Assembly: GCA_905221605.1 (NCBI GenBank)
Contig: CAJNDS010000205.1
Location: 167,501-197,519, forward strand
From: Symbiodinium natans
Taxonomy: Eukaryota > Sar > Dinophyceae > Suessiales > Symbiodiniaceae
Direction: 5' to 3'
DNA: 30,019 bases
Part shown: positions 1 to 8,541 of the stretch, in pieces
How positions within the stretch are numbered: the first letter of the stretch is position 1
Layout of the letters: the number at the start of each line of letters is the position of its first letter
The notes under the pieces: model-generated
Seen by the model: only the letters and a program-made list of their open reading frames with translations
What the model was told of the DNA's origin: nothing
Database searches by the model: none
Program-made: the position numbers and the translations under genes

Positions 1-1091
1 CCAGTCGTTTCTGCTACAAAATCCTCACTTCGCAGGACAAAACAGCGAAGGGGTTGAGTCTGAACTCTGGGACTTCAGACACAAGTCTGGCATCAGGCCA
101 TGTAGTGTTGAGCCAAATCCTGGGATTCGGGCTTTTGGGGCCAATCCTGGCGTCGAGCTTTGGAGCTCGAGCATCTCTGGCGTTGAGCTTATCCGTTCTG
201 GTGTTGGACCACGTATCGCTGATGTGCTGGGGAGGTCCTCGGATGGTGCTGAAAACACGGTCACTCAAACAATGATGGAAGAGATGCAGTTGAGGTGGTG
301 GGGCGCTGCGGAGGTGCTGGGGAGGTTGTGGGCAGGTTGACAAGCCGTGCTGTACAATGTCCGAGGTCACGTCTCCCTAGAACTAGTTCCTTGTCTTACT
401 TTTCTTACCACCCCCCCCCCCCCTTGAATGGAAGGGCGCAGGTTGAGGTCTTTTCTCACATGTGTTACTCCGCGGGCGCCTTGAGTTCAAGCGAAAAATA
501 GGCTTCGTAGTTGGACCGCAGAAACCCAGTCTCAAACTGTGTGCCACAAAGCTTGCCTTCTTATGCAAGCTTTTCCGCGTGCAGGCAACATGAAATAAAA
601 CAGTATTTCTAAAAGCCTTCCAAATCCGGGCCAGTTTAAGTTTTTAAAATTTGTGGTTTTTGCTTAGGGAGGGCTTTAAGGGTTTAACTTTAACGGTTTG
701 TTTTTTTAGGGGTTACATGGTCCCTTAGTATCGGCCCTTAAAATAGGACCCCTTATGGGCCCCGTATATCGCCTGTAAAACCCAAGGGCCCAGACTTGAA
801 GGAAGTAACGGACCATATTCGGGGACCATGCAAATTCCCTTCGGGTTGCGGAGTAAGGTCTTCGGTGCTGTATCTCAAAAAAAGGGTTCTGCTGACCCGG
901 TCCAGAACACGAATTATGCAGATGTGGGATGTCGTGTGGCTGGCCTTCCTGCTTCTTGAAAAAACCACCCTCAGCTGCAACTGGGTGGAGGAGAGTCCGC
1001 GGCGCGATCGAGCAGGCCGCTGCTAGGGACGGGGCTCGGCTTGCGGTAATGGATCAAGGGTGGGTGGGGTGCTAGGATTCAAGGACCGAAT
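1..1091. other. No firm gene; non-coding or unrecognised
   Basis: I find no open frame on either strand that reads like a conserved protein, and no RNA gene. The stretch holds a 13-base C run near 411-423 and an AT-richer patch around 590-730 with several T runs. Short open frames on both strands overlap one another without a dominant frame. It may be intron or intergenic sequence. Confidence 0.6.
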
Positions 1092-1217
1092 ATGCCCCCA
1101 CTGAGGGAACCTAAGGCTCTAGCACCTGAAAGACCGAACGATCCGAAAGCTCTCGTGCGACGTCAAGTGCGAGCCCATGCAAATCTTGTGACGAGGCAGG
1201 CGTGGGCGCAGCCGTAG
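1092..1217 (+). CDS. Short unrecognised ORF, possible 5' exon
   Basis: An ATG at 1092 opens 41 codons to a TAG at 1215-1217. The peptide is rich in Pro, Arg and Ala (begins MPPLREPKALAPE) and has a more protein-like composition than the overlapping frames. A GC-type splice donor (GAG|GCAGGC) lies near its 3' end, so it could be a first exon. I do not recognise the sequence. It rests on composition alone and could be chance. Confidence 0.18.
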   Translation: MPPLREPKALAPERPNDPKALVRRQVRAHANLVTRQAWAQP

Positions 1218-1810
1218 CTCCGGGCGGAAGGCGATCGCTTGTGCTTCTGTGGGGGGGATTGTGGTGTTTGAGGTTTAAGCCGCCTGTGTGGGGTCCCAGG
1301 GTTGAGGACTTAAGCACAAACTTTAGAAAACCTGAACACTACAAGAGCCAAAAGCTGCAAGCCTGACACATGTTTGGTTTTGGGGCGCGGGGCATCAGGA
1401 GAACTATACTCATCCACGGAGAAGCCGCACAGTTGGAAGTCTACACAGATGCTGAACTATCCCGACTATTCTTCTTAGCACGGCTTTCGGGGTTGTAGGC
1501 GCCGTTACCAGAATCACACAAATTGACATGTGCCAGCAGCAAGAATGAGCCGAACTCCTCCCAGTGTGTGCTTCACCTGCGACCACCGTTGAAGCTTCAG
1601 GTCAGAGCACATTGGCGCAATGCAACGGCTTCCTTGGGGTCCGGAGCTACAAAAAAAGTCCATGGGCCGCTTTTTTTCAGCTCGAGCAGGGAAGCATTCG
1701 GTCTCACCGCCTGGGAGAAGTGACATTTAATAAAATTTGAAGCCCTAAAGTGTTGAGGGCACATTCTCCATTCCTTCGCGAGGCGACGAGTGGAGTTGGA
1801 TAAGACTAGA

Positions 1811-1841
1811 CCCTAGGCCCTAAACCCTAAACCCTAAGCCC
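1811..1841 (-). repeat. Interstitial telomere-like array, C strand on +
   Basis: About four CCCTAAA units with two variants (CCCTAGG, CCCTAAG). It faces the opposite-orientation array at 1943-1964 across 101 bp. Confidence 0.93.
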
Positions 1842-1875
1842 ATGTTCAGACTTCCATCGCCCTAAGAGCGTGCAG

Positions 1876-1923
1876 GGGAAGTCCCGGTCGCCTCAGCGTC
1901 GCTCGAGATCGCCTGGGGCCGAT
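1876..1923 (+). CDS. Candidate RS-rich exon
   Basis: The segment lies between GTGCAG and a GTTTTT donor and is exactly 16 codons in phase 0. It reads GKSRSPQRRSRSPGAD, an Arg-Ser-rich stretch like those of SR-type RNA-processing proteins. It sits inside the ~100-bp gap between two opposed telomere-like arrays. A piece this short can arise by chance, and low-complexity RS peptides come easily from such codons. If real, it may belong with the Arg-Asp-rich exons at 4.7-5.6 kb, but I cannot join them. Confidence 0.28.
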
Positions 1924-1942
1924 GTTTTTTTTGTTTCTCCAT

Positions 1943-1964
1943 GGTTTAGGGTTTAGGGTTTAGG
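1943..1964 (+). repeat. Interstitial telomere-like array, TTTAGGG on +
   Basis: Three TTTAGGG units. It forms a convergent pair with the array at 1811-1841. Confidence 0.93.
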
Positions 1965-2149
1965 TATGGCTCAGATGGCGCGGGGTTGAGGCTTGAGGGA
2001 GTTTAGGGTCGCTCGGTCTGGGGTTTGACCGGGTCTGCGGCTTTGGTGAAGTGAAGAGTTAAGGGCTGAAGGCTTGAGTGCATTAGAATGAAGATGCGTG
2101 GCTCGCTCGAGTTTTTTTGGATCCTGAACGCTGAATGCCTGAGTCTTAA

Positions 2150-2434
2150 ATGGCTGGCCGCTTCTCGAGACCCACAACATCTCACGGCACGAGACCTCCC
2201 CCAAACCCCACATCATACGCTGCACCAATTGCTCCAGTGGAAGGTATCCGACCTAGTTCTTCAAGCTCTGCACGAATGATCTGCAAAATTCCATCATATC
2301 TTCAAAATGCCACGGTACATCCGCAAGCTTACTTGTTCTGTTTGTTTCAAATGGTGGCCGCGCAACAGCTCACCAATGCACTTGTAATTCAGATCAAGGT
2401 TCGTGCAGCAATTCACCAATGTAAAGTAGATTAA
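2150..2434 (+). CDS. Unrecognised ORF, Ser/Pro-rich then amphipathic
   Basis: An ATG-initiated frame of 94 codons. The first ~40 residues are rich in Ser, Thr and Pro; the last ~27 (from MVAAQQLTNALVIQIKV) look like an amphipathic helix. A GT donor (GGAAG|GTATCC) occurs inside it, so only parts may be exonic. No family is recognised and there is no supporting neighbour. Confidence 0.2.
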   Translation: MAGRFSRPTTSHGTRPPPNPTSYAAPIAPVEGIRPSSSSSARMICKIPSYLQNATVHPQAYLFCLFQMVAAQQLTNALVIQIKVRAAIHQCKVD

Positions 2435-3142
2435 GTTCTCAACCCCATGCGGCCCATGCTACTCAAAACCTGTCAGAAACGCAGCAGGAGCAACTTGCTG
2501 CTGTCTTGAAGTCAGTTTAGTGGCTCTCCTTCCCTTGCCAAATACTAATCAGGAAGTCTGCGCGTGCATCGCAAGCCTGACATTCTTAGCCCGCACCGGA
2601 TTTTAAGTTCGCAGAAATGATGCCCTAGCAAGCGCTTGCTGCTGCTACCAGTACTACTTCCGCATGCAAGTTCCAAGGTCTTCTCCAAGGTTCCTCAATC
2701 ACATGAACGCCCTCGTGGCGAACCGTCCTGCGACAGAAGCCTGCGGATCCGGAATTACACCGGTTAGCTGTAGGCTGTCGGTAGGGTGAGAATGATCGAA
2801 ATAAATCACATGTTTGGCATCTTGTTTTTGATGATGTTTTTCAATTGTTTTGATGCTATTGTTTTAAGTGAGGTTTTTAGCAAACAGGAAGGAGGGAGGC
2901 GAGGCAGGAAGGGAAATAGAAGGGGGAAGGAAACAAGATAGGAAGGCAGGAAGGCATGCTTTTGAGCAAGTAGGAAAGAAAGAGGAGGAGTTTTGACGCG
3001 AAAATGCCGGTCAGTTCTGGGGGCAGCTTCGCAACACGGAGGTCTGCAAGCCTGAAAGAGTGCACCTGCTTATCTTACTTCAATTATCTTCCAGTCTTGT
3101 TTTGCCTGAGCTGCTTTTGTCAGCACAGAAGCTCACAATCTC
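2435..3142. other. No gene recognised; GGAA/GGCA-rich patch
   Basis: A purine-rich patch (GGAAGGAGGGAGGCGAGGCA type) runs about 2885-2965. Near 2440-2510 a frame ending in SETQQEQLAAVLKSV and a TAG looks like a C-terminus, but no start or splice partner is visible. Nothing else stands out. Confidence 0.5.
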
Positions 3143-3180
3143 TACCCTAAACCCTAAACGGCCTAAACCCTAAACCTAAG
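3143..3180 (-). repeat. Interstitial telomere-like array, C strand on +
   Basis: Four CCCTAAA-type units, one interrupted (AAACGGCCTAAA). Confidence 0.93.
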
Positions 3181-3194
3181 TCGGTCATGCTCAG

Positions 3195-3251
3195 CTAGAA
3201 TGGAGTCTTCGGGATGTTGCGTCAAGACAGCACGACGGCCAGTCCAGCCAG
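3195..3251 (+). CDS. Candidate exon between two telomere-like arrays
   Basis: Bounded by ATGCTCAG and a GC donor (AGCCAG|GCGTGT). It holds 19 codons in phase 0 reading LEWSLRDVASRQHDGQSSQ. The polar composition suits a spliced gene. It starts 15 bp after one C-strand array, and the next such array begins about 30 bp after it. There is no homology call; support is only the splice-like borders and open frame. Confidence 0.25.
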
Positions 3252-3282
3252 GCGTGTGGCAAAAAAAGCCTAACAATTACAC

Positions 3283-3346
3283 CCCTAAACCCTAAGCCCT
3301 AAGCCCGAAGCCCTAAACCCTAAACCCTAACCCTGAACCCTAAACC
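3283..3346 (-). repeat. Interstitial telomere-like array, degenerate
   Basis: About nine units: CCCTAAA mixed with CCCTAAG, CCCGAAG, CCCTGAA and a 6-bp CCCTAA. The variants suggest an old array. Confidence 0.93.
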
Positions 3347-3352
3347 AGGCAA

Positions 3353-3433
3353 CTCGGGACTTCTCAACTCTCGCGCCCGAGGCACCGCCGGCCGCGAAGG
3401 TCTCCCCGACGGAGTCGCTCGCGGAAGCTGGCG
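3353..3433 (+). CDS. Candidate Ala/Pro-rich exon
   Basis: It starts at an AG in the last repeat-derived bases (CCTAAACCAG|GCAACT). The frame reads through an Ala/Pro/Glu-rich segment (APEAPPAAKVSPTESLAEAG) to an in-frame TGA near 3433. An internal donor (GCGAAG|GTCTCC) could end it earlier. The opposed TTTAGGG array begins at 3461. If real, the telomere-like repeat forms the end of the intron. Low complexity limits confidence. Confidence 0.28.
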
Positions 3434-3460
3434 GCCCAGATGCTTGAAGGTTCATGGGTG

Positions 3461-3490
3461 GTTTAGGGTTTAGGGTTTAGGGTTTAAGGG
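3461..3490 (+). repeat. Interstitial telomere-like array, TTTAGGG on +
   Basis: Four units, the last TTTAAGGG. Convergent partner of 3283-3346, with a 114-bp gap. Confidence 0.93.
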
Positions 3491-3777
3491 TTATCCAGGT
3501 TCAAAAAGCGGTTCATCTACCAATTGCTTAAGAGCCCGCCCAAAAAATAGAAATGCTCTCCCTTGTAAGGGTAATGCCGGGATGATTATTTTCTATTTCT
3601 TGGGGGTTCTTAAGCAAATGGTGGTTATAAGTAGGGTTCTAGGTACCCTAAATAGGGCTCTAACCATAAGCATAACTACCCGACTTTTTCCCCCACTTAT
3701 AACTACCCATGAACCTCCAAGTAAGGGTCAGAGCTTCAGGGTTTGGGGGCGCGTGAGGTCGAAAGGTTCTGGGAGGG

Positions 3778-3993
3778 TTGCATACAAGAGCAGCACCGCC
3801 AGCCAGCAGCTGTCATTGGGTCATCTTTGTGCAAAGCATGATCTCCTCGACTCCGCTGCTTGACTCGTGTGCACCTGAACGGGACTCACGAGCCTCTCCG
3901 CACCCTGCCTGGCTGATGAAGTTGGGCCCCCCGGCCCAGTCGAACCTGTACGACCCTCTGACCGGCCTCGCAATCTCTTATCTGCAGCCCTGA
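3778..3993 (+). CDS. Unrecognised ORF, possible last exon
   Basis: The C-terminal half (from about 3865, APERDSRASPHPAWLMKLG... ending SYLQP, stop at 3991-3993) has balanced, protein-like composition. An overlapping frame upstream is also open, so the true frame is not certain. No homology is recognised. Confidence 0.2.
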   Translation: MHTRAAPPASSCHWVIFVQSMISSTPLLDSCAPERDSRASPHPAWLMKLGPPAQSNLYDPLTGLAISYLQP

Positions 3994-4141
3994 TGCCCTA
4001 AGCCCATGTTTTGTTCCAGCAAGCCAAGCTTGCCTAATGACATCGGTCGCAACTTTCTATGGCAGGCCCGCGCGGCGGCTCGAAGGCTTTCGGAATCTGG
4101 GGATGCGATAGGGGTTTGGGTGACAAAAGGCGAGGTTCTAG

Positions 4142-4256
4142 GGCTGTGTCTCGGTGTCTCCGTGTCTCTGCGTGTTTGTGTGTCTGTGCGTCTGTGTGTC
4201 TATGTATCTGCGTGTCTGTGTGTCTGTGTCTGTCCGTCTGTCTGCCTGTCTGTTTT
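4142..4256 (+). repeat. TGTGTCTG-type microsatellite
   Basis: Imperfect GTGTCTCTGCGTGT / TGTCTGTGTC repeat over roughly 115 bp. Frames through it encode Cys/Val/Ser-rich peptides that are by-products of the repeat. Confidence 0.85.
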
Positions 4257-4718
4257 GTTCCGGGCTGAGGCCTGGCCAGGATTTTGACGGGTTCGGCTAA
4301 GGCCGATAGCAGCTCCGGAGCCCTTGAAATTTGAAACCGTTAGCCCCGGACCCTACAAGCCACCTGTTTTGCAAAGGGACTGATTTTGCATTATAGCCAG
4401 ATCCAGGGCGGACTGCATAGAGGATAAGTGGGGAAACCCTAAACCGCTGTTCAGGAACCCTGGCTTGATATCGTAGTCTGCAAATGACGGAAGATGCCAC
4501 CGTATGGAGTTTCGGCACAAGATTCCGAGAACAAGGGTTTACAGAATCAAGCGCATGCTTTGCAATTTTGAGCCTTGCCCTATCTTGCCCTATGCCAGCC
4601 ATGCCAGTTCGGCAAACAGCCGAATTTAAGCCGAATGTAGCCTAAGGCCGTGGCACTGCATTCCCCGACCCGCAGGCCGAAGAATTTTATGTCTGAGCGT
4701 TGCTACTCCGGTCTGCAG

Positions 4719-5186
4719 GCCGACGTGACGACCGACGGGAAGACCGACGGGACGACCGACGGGACGACCGACGGGAAGACCGACGGGACGACCGATGGGA
4801 AGACCGACGGGACGACAGACGGGACGACCGCCGGGACGACCGACGGGCGGACCGACGCGACGACCGCCAGGACCGAGATCATGTTCAGGGTTCGAGGCTG
4901 TTAGTGCTGGGGAGCTAGCTGGTTCTCGGTGTTCTGAGTGGCCGCAGGGTTGAGAGTTTCATCTGGTTCCCGCCAATGCAGGACGATCAGCGAGATCGTG
5001 GCAAGCATGACAGACATGATGACCATCGCCGGACTGGCGATGATGACAAAGCAAGGTGCGGTCCACGTAGCTAAAGTGATCCAAACCCAGCAACCTGCAA
5101 GTTGACTGAAAGTCGAGCGGGTTTCCCGTGCAGCAGGCTTGGTTCGGGGAGCTTAGCCGAAGGGAAGGGAGGTAGGAAGAGGAAGG

Positions 5187-5230
<44 letters not shown>

Positions 5231-5580
5231 AAGGAGAGAGAGAGAGAGAGAGAGATAGAAAGAGAGAGAAGCAGTTCCACTTAGTTTTCGGACGAGGGGC
5301 GCGCTCTTGAGCGTGAGGGGAGGGTTCTCCCCTTACCTAAGCGCAGCAGAAGAAGACGCAGAGAAGAAGAAGCCAAAGAGAAGAATAATATAGAAAGGAA
5401 GAAGAAGGACGAGAAGAAGAGGAAGAGGAGAGAGCGGGGAGGAACAGTTGCGAGAGGGCTGGGAAGGAGGTTCGACCAACACGGTCGCTTGAAGGGATGC
5501 AAGTTTGAGTTGCGGGTTGGGAAGCTAGAAGACATTGTCAGGGAGCTTCCCTTCGCACATCATAGATTTTTGTGGCGCAG
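4719..5580 (+). CDS. Partial multi-exon gene rich in Arg-Asp/Arg-Glu dipeptides
   Basis: I read four pieces. Exon a (4719-4882) follows CTGCAG and encodes RRDDRRED-type repeats from a GACCGACGGGAC microsatellite. Exon b (4982-5055) lies between AATGCAG and GCAAG|GTGCGG and reads DDQRDRGKHDRHDDHRRTGD. The 99-nt intron 4883-4981 (GT-AG) joins a to b in phase 0. Piece c (5137-5281) joins b in frame and encodes RERERE from a GA microsatellite, then meets a TAG at 5282. The same frame is open again from 5285 to 5580: basic Arg/Lys/Glu stretch, then a non-repetitive part (GRLKGCKFELRVGKLEDIV) and a donor CGCAG|GTCGTC. An intron may remove the TAG. Such charged dipeptide repeats are typical of RNA-processing factors; no domain is recognised. 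5' and 3' ends are not found. Confidence 0.45.
4722..4870 (+). repeat. In-frame GACCGACGGGAC microsatellite
   Basis: About 18 copies of an 8-base unit (GACCGACG / GGACGACC register) with point variants. In the exon frame it encodes RRDD/RRED; in another frame TTDGKTDG. Length 149 bp. Confidence 0.85.
5189..5268 (+). repeat. GA microsatellite
   Basis: A GAGAGA tract interrupted by GACAGAAAG and GATAGAAAG. It encodes alternating Arg-Glu in the frame of the surrounding basic protein. Length variation here would lengthen or shorten the dipeptide tract. Confidence 0.9.
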
Positions 5581-5722
5581 GTCGTCTCGAGGTGCCCCAA
5601 AAGTTGCTTGCGAAACGCGTGCAATCCCTACGAACCCTTATGTGCCCCCAGCTGACTGACATGGCCCGTCGAGATCCCGTCCCACGGGCCTCGCGCATCG
5701 AGAACCTTCATCAAAACCTTCA

Positions 5723-5762
5723 TCTAAACCCTAAACTTGGCCCTAAACCCTAAACCCTAAAC
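5723..5762 (-). repeat. Interstitial telomere-like array, C strand on +
   Basis: Two blocks of CCCTAAA separated by CTTGG. An AG at 5785-5786 (CTCCACAG) follows, with a short open frame SSLRQDGARPTASLEATV that could be an exon start. Confidence 0.92.
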
Positions 5763-5945
5763 AATAGGCCCTAGTCTCCTCCACAGGTCGTCCTTGCGTC
5801 AGGATGGGGCCAGACCCACCGCCTCCCTCGAGGCAACAGTTCTCTGGGGGGGGGGGTGGATGATGGGCGGAACACGTGGGTTTGGGAAAAGGTAAACGGC
5901 TTCAAGAGAGGGAAAAATGGAGCTTTTTGATTGCTTCGTGGGCAG

Positions 5946-6104
5946 CTCCTGTACACATCGCTTCATGTCCTTAGTCTACGGGCCCATGCATTTGCTGAAC
6001 AGGCTGATCTTGCGTTGGCCAAGCTAAAGGAGTTTCAAAGTCAAAAGCAGGAATTAAGAAAATTCAGTCTGTTCAAAGATGTCTGGCATAGCCCTAAACC
6101 CTAA
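5946..6104 (+). CDS. Exon-like ORF running into a telomere-like array
   Basis: After GTGGGCAG an open frame of 52 codons begins LLYTSLHVLSLRAHAFAEQA and continues as a Lys/Glu/Gln-rich helical stretch (ALAKLKEFQSQKQELRKF). Its last codons and TAA stop (6102-6104) come from CCCTAAA repeats that begin at 6092. The sequence looks like a genuine helical protein segment whose natural continuation was replaced by repeat DNA, or whose splice donor lies just before the array. No family is recognised. Confidence 0.35.
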   Translation, partial: LLYTSLHVLSLRAHAFAEQADLALAKLKEFQSQKQELRKFSLFKDVWHSPKP

Positions 6105-6142
6105 ACCCTAAACCCTAAACCCTAAACCCTAAACCCTAAACC
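6092..6142 (-). repeat. Interstitial telomere-like array, C strand on +
   Basis: Seven nearly perfect CCCTAAA units, the most homogeneous array of this orientation. A further CCCTAAACC occurs at 6182-6190. Confidence 0.95.
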
Positions 6143-6830
6143 GTGCGGAGTGATCCCGGTCTGCTAGGCGAGTGGCAAAAAACCCTAAACCGTGGAGACG
6201 ACTCTAGACAGCTGAACTATGGCCAGGCGGCTAAAACACGAATATACGCAGGGTTTGTATTATTGTTATTGGTGAGTGTATATAATAACTTTGGTGAGTG
6301 TACATATTGGGTGTCCTTTGGGGATACACGAAATAGACCATTTAAAGGTGTGGAGGCATTTGAATTTGTTTTTGATTTTCCGAACCTGCATCCTTCCCGT
6401 TCTTATCGCTCTTGCATCTTGCGTTCGTAAAGATAAGGTTCGGCACGAGAGTACAGACTGTTGAAGAGGGGGGGCATTTGACACTCTCACCACTCTTAGA
6501 CCTCAAGAACTTCTTAGAGGTTTCGCGTTTGTTTGAGTTCCACATTTGGCCCAGCCAAATCGTAAGGCATATCTTGAGGTTGGAGCTAATGACCGCCAGG
6601 GTTCTGCCCTTGCCACCAACTCATGTGGCAGTTTGCGCATTTTGGCTGGATAGCTTCGGCATAAAGAAAGAATGCTCAATGAGAAGCGTTTAAACAAACA
6701 ATTCCCTTTCGCCCGCATTGCATCAACGAAGTTCTCACGTTTTGGTTTTTCTGAACACTGCCTGCGCTCAGCCACAAGGCTTTGCGCGTATGCAAAGTAA
6801 GACAAGTGTGCACTTGTTTGGGCCAAGCTC
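6143..6830. other. No firm gene
   Basis: Several overlapping open frames of 60-120 codons occur on both strands (for example + 6412-6693 and - 6503-6874), none with recognisable motifs or clearly better composition. A short + piece around 6190-6246 (DDSRQLNYGQAAKTRIYA) could be exonic. Nothing further can be supported. Confidence 0.5.
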
Positions 6831-6833
6831 AAA

Positions 6834-6898
6834 CCCCAAACCCCAAACCCCAAACCCCAAACCCCAAACCCCAAACCCTAAACCCTAAACCCTAAACC
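6834..6898 (-). repeat. Mixed CCCCAAA / CCCTAAA array
   Basis: About six CCCCAAA units (6834-6876) are followed by three CCCTAAA units. Every variant unit carries the same T-to-C change and lies in one block, unlike the scattered variants in other arrays. Confidence 0.95.
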
Positions 6899-6925
6899 TT
6901 AAGCTCAAACCCAAGGAAGCCACAG

Positions 6926-6961
6926 GCTGCGTTCTCGTACTTGGTTGAGTTTGCTTTTGAG
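6926..6961 (+). CDS. Candidate short exon
   Basis: Bounded by GCCACAG and GAG|GTCAGG. It holds 12 codons (AAFSYLVEFAFE) and stays open to a TGA near 7010 if not spliced. It sits 27 bp after the C-strand array. Too short for any family call. Confidence 0.2.
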
Positions 6962-7094
6962 GTCAGGGAAGTCGGAGGGTACAGTTTCGCACTTGCTTGA
7001 GCTCAAGCCGTACGGTGCAGGCTTGGTAGTTTAGACACAAGACGATCATCTCAGGACCTGCTGTCTGTTCTTGATTGCACCAACTCTCCCTCAG

Positions 7095-7193
7095 GCAGCT
7101 GTTCCATGTCCAGTTCCGCGCCAGCGTTCTCACGAGACACGGGAAGTGTGCTCAAGAACGGCTTGGGGTTCGAGGACAATATGGAGGGCCTCT
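7095..7193 (+). CDS. Candidate Ser-rich exon
   Basis: It follows the pyrimidine-rich acceptor CTCCCTCAG. The frame reads SCSMSSSAPAFSRDTGSVLK then NGLGFEDNMEG before a G-rich tract. Two other frames are also open here, so the frame choice rests on composition only. No family is recognised. Confidence 0.22.
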
Positions 7194-7365
7194 TTTTTTG
7201 TGGGGGGGCGGAAGGGGGGTAATTGCATTTGGGGCTGTTTCTTTGGTTGGTTCTTGAGTACGAAAACCTGTAGTTCGTCTGGCTCTTGCAGCCAAACCTG
7301 TGTTTCCTCTGTTCCTCTGTAGTCGTTCCTTATAGTCGCCGACATAAGTTCCTCGATTTCCGCAG

Positions 7366-7662
7366 GCTTTTTTGAGACAGTTCTGCGCGCTCGACGCGAA
7401 CAAGAAAAAATGGATGCATGGAAGGAAGGAAGGAAGGAAGGAATTCCATATGAAACGACAAAAACTGGTTCTGATTGCGTTTGCAAATTGGGTGGGTGGC
7501 GCGGAAACGAAATCCGGCATACAAACAGGTTTATATACACATTTCCCCCTTTGGGATGCAGCGGCAGAGAGAGAGAGAGAGACACATTTCGTTCTAGCAC
7601 TTGAAAAGGCGTTGTCAAGTAAGTTTCTGGAGCGGACTCTGCCCTGCCCCCCTAAACCCTAA
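7366..7662 (+). CDS. Exon-like ORF ending in a telomere-like array
   Basis: Begins after TTTCCGCAG and stays open for 98 codons. It starts AFLRQFCALDANKKKWMHG and later has a Lys/Glu-rich stretch from GGAA and GA microsatellites. As at 6.1 kb, the final PPKP and stop come from CCCTAAA repeats (array from 7649). The first ~20 residues look most protein-like. No homology is recognised, and the repeat-derived parts make the whole frame doubtful. Confidence 0.25.
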   Translation, partial: AFLRQFCALDANKKKWMHGRKEGRKEFHMKRQKLVLIAFANWVGGAETKSGIQTGLYTHFPLWDAAAERERETHFVLALEKALSSKFLERTLPCPPKP

Positions 7663-7702
7663 ACCCTACACCCTAAACCCTAAACCCTAAACCCTAAACC
7701 CC
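7649..7702 (-). repeat. Interstitial telomere-like array, C strand on +
   Basis: Seven CCCTAAA units, one CCCTACA. It faces the array at 7805-7887 across 102 bp. The gap holds an exon-like piece at 7716-7748 (AAEQPAAQQDQ, between GAAAG and CCAG|GCATGA). Confidence 0.94.
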
Positions 7703-7804
7703 CCTGTTGAGAAAGGCTGCCGAGCAGCCGGCCGCCCAGCAGGACCAGGCATGATGAACCCTGTCTTGTCGCTCATCTGGTGGCTTGCCTGTCCAAAACC
7801 TGAA

Positions 7805-7887
7805 GGGTTTAGGGGTTTAGGGTTTAGGGTTTTGGGGTTAGGGGTTTAGGGTGTAGCGTTTAGGGTTTACGGTTTAGGGTTTAGGGG
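7805..7887 (+). repeat. Interstitial telomere-like array, TTTAGGG on +
   Basis: About eleven units with variants (TTTAGGGG, TTTTGGGG, TGTAGCG, TTTACGG). It is the longest G-strand array in the window. Confidence 0.94.
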
Positions 7888-8206
7888 TGGGGTTGAAATA
7901 TAGGGGGTCGAAATCATAACCGCCCTTTTGGTGCCTATGGAGACATACTGCAGTAGCCCCCCCAAACCCATTCTACTTCCCAAACCGCGACCCATGCCGG
8001 GTTGAGACCCCAGTTGTTTCTTCTTTCACATAAGACCCCCAATCTCCTCGCAAATGGTTTGCCCCAGACACAACACTGACAAGAGACTTGTGGAGAATTT
8101 GTGGGCAGATTGCAGGTGTGTTTAACTTTGTGTTCCCAGTGCTTTGTTAGTATCTCATGTGAGGTTCTGGACCCCTTTTTGACCCGTTTCTCGGCGATGC
8201 GAACAG
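7888..8206. other. No gene recognised
   Basis: No coherent frame, splice-flanked piece or RNA gene is seen. It lies between the array and the candidate exon at 8207. Confidence 0.5.
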
Positions 8207-8326
8207 GTTGTTGTCCAAGCTCACGTGGGTGTGCTGGACGTTTTGCTACTTACATCCATGCCAGGGAGCCCTATGATGTGGGGAATTCGGATCGTGATAC
8301 GGCCGTTTGATTCAGAAGCGTTGCAG
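8207..8326 (+). CDS. Candidate exon, hydrophobic β-like segment
   Basis: Bounded by GCGAACAG and GTTGCAG|GTGAAA, exactly 40 codons in phase 0. It begins VVVQAHVGVLDVLLLTSMPG and ends IRIVIRPFDSEALQ. The alternating hydrophobic pattern looks like a real folded domain. If unspliced, the frame continues to a TGA at 8408-8410. A phase-0 acceptor at 8424 (GGCGCAG) would lead into a second open piece (to ~8541) containing APTKHLAELQCKQTKLQARD. These may be upstream exons of the gene ending at 10427, but I cannot prove the link. Confidence 0.33.
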
Positions 8327-8541
8327 GTGAAAATGTGTGACGTGCCAGCGCAGTTGCCCCAGAGGTGTGGTTTGCAAGCAGGATACACCGGTGGACACCT
8401 AGATCCCTGAACTCCCGGCGCAGGGGTCAAGGTTGCAGTGTTGGTACTCCAGTCGTACTCACCCAGCAGCGACAGCACCTACAAAACACTTGGCGGAACT
8501 TCAATGCAAGCAGACCAAACTACAAGCACGCGATTTCAGGG

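Noticed and set aside
6636-6652. Second spliced-leader copy (CATTTTGGCT)
   Set aside because: Only about 11 bases match and the diagnostic TCAAG end is missing.
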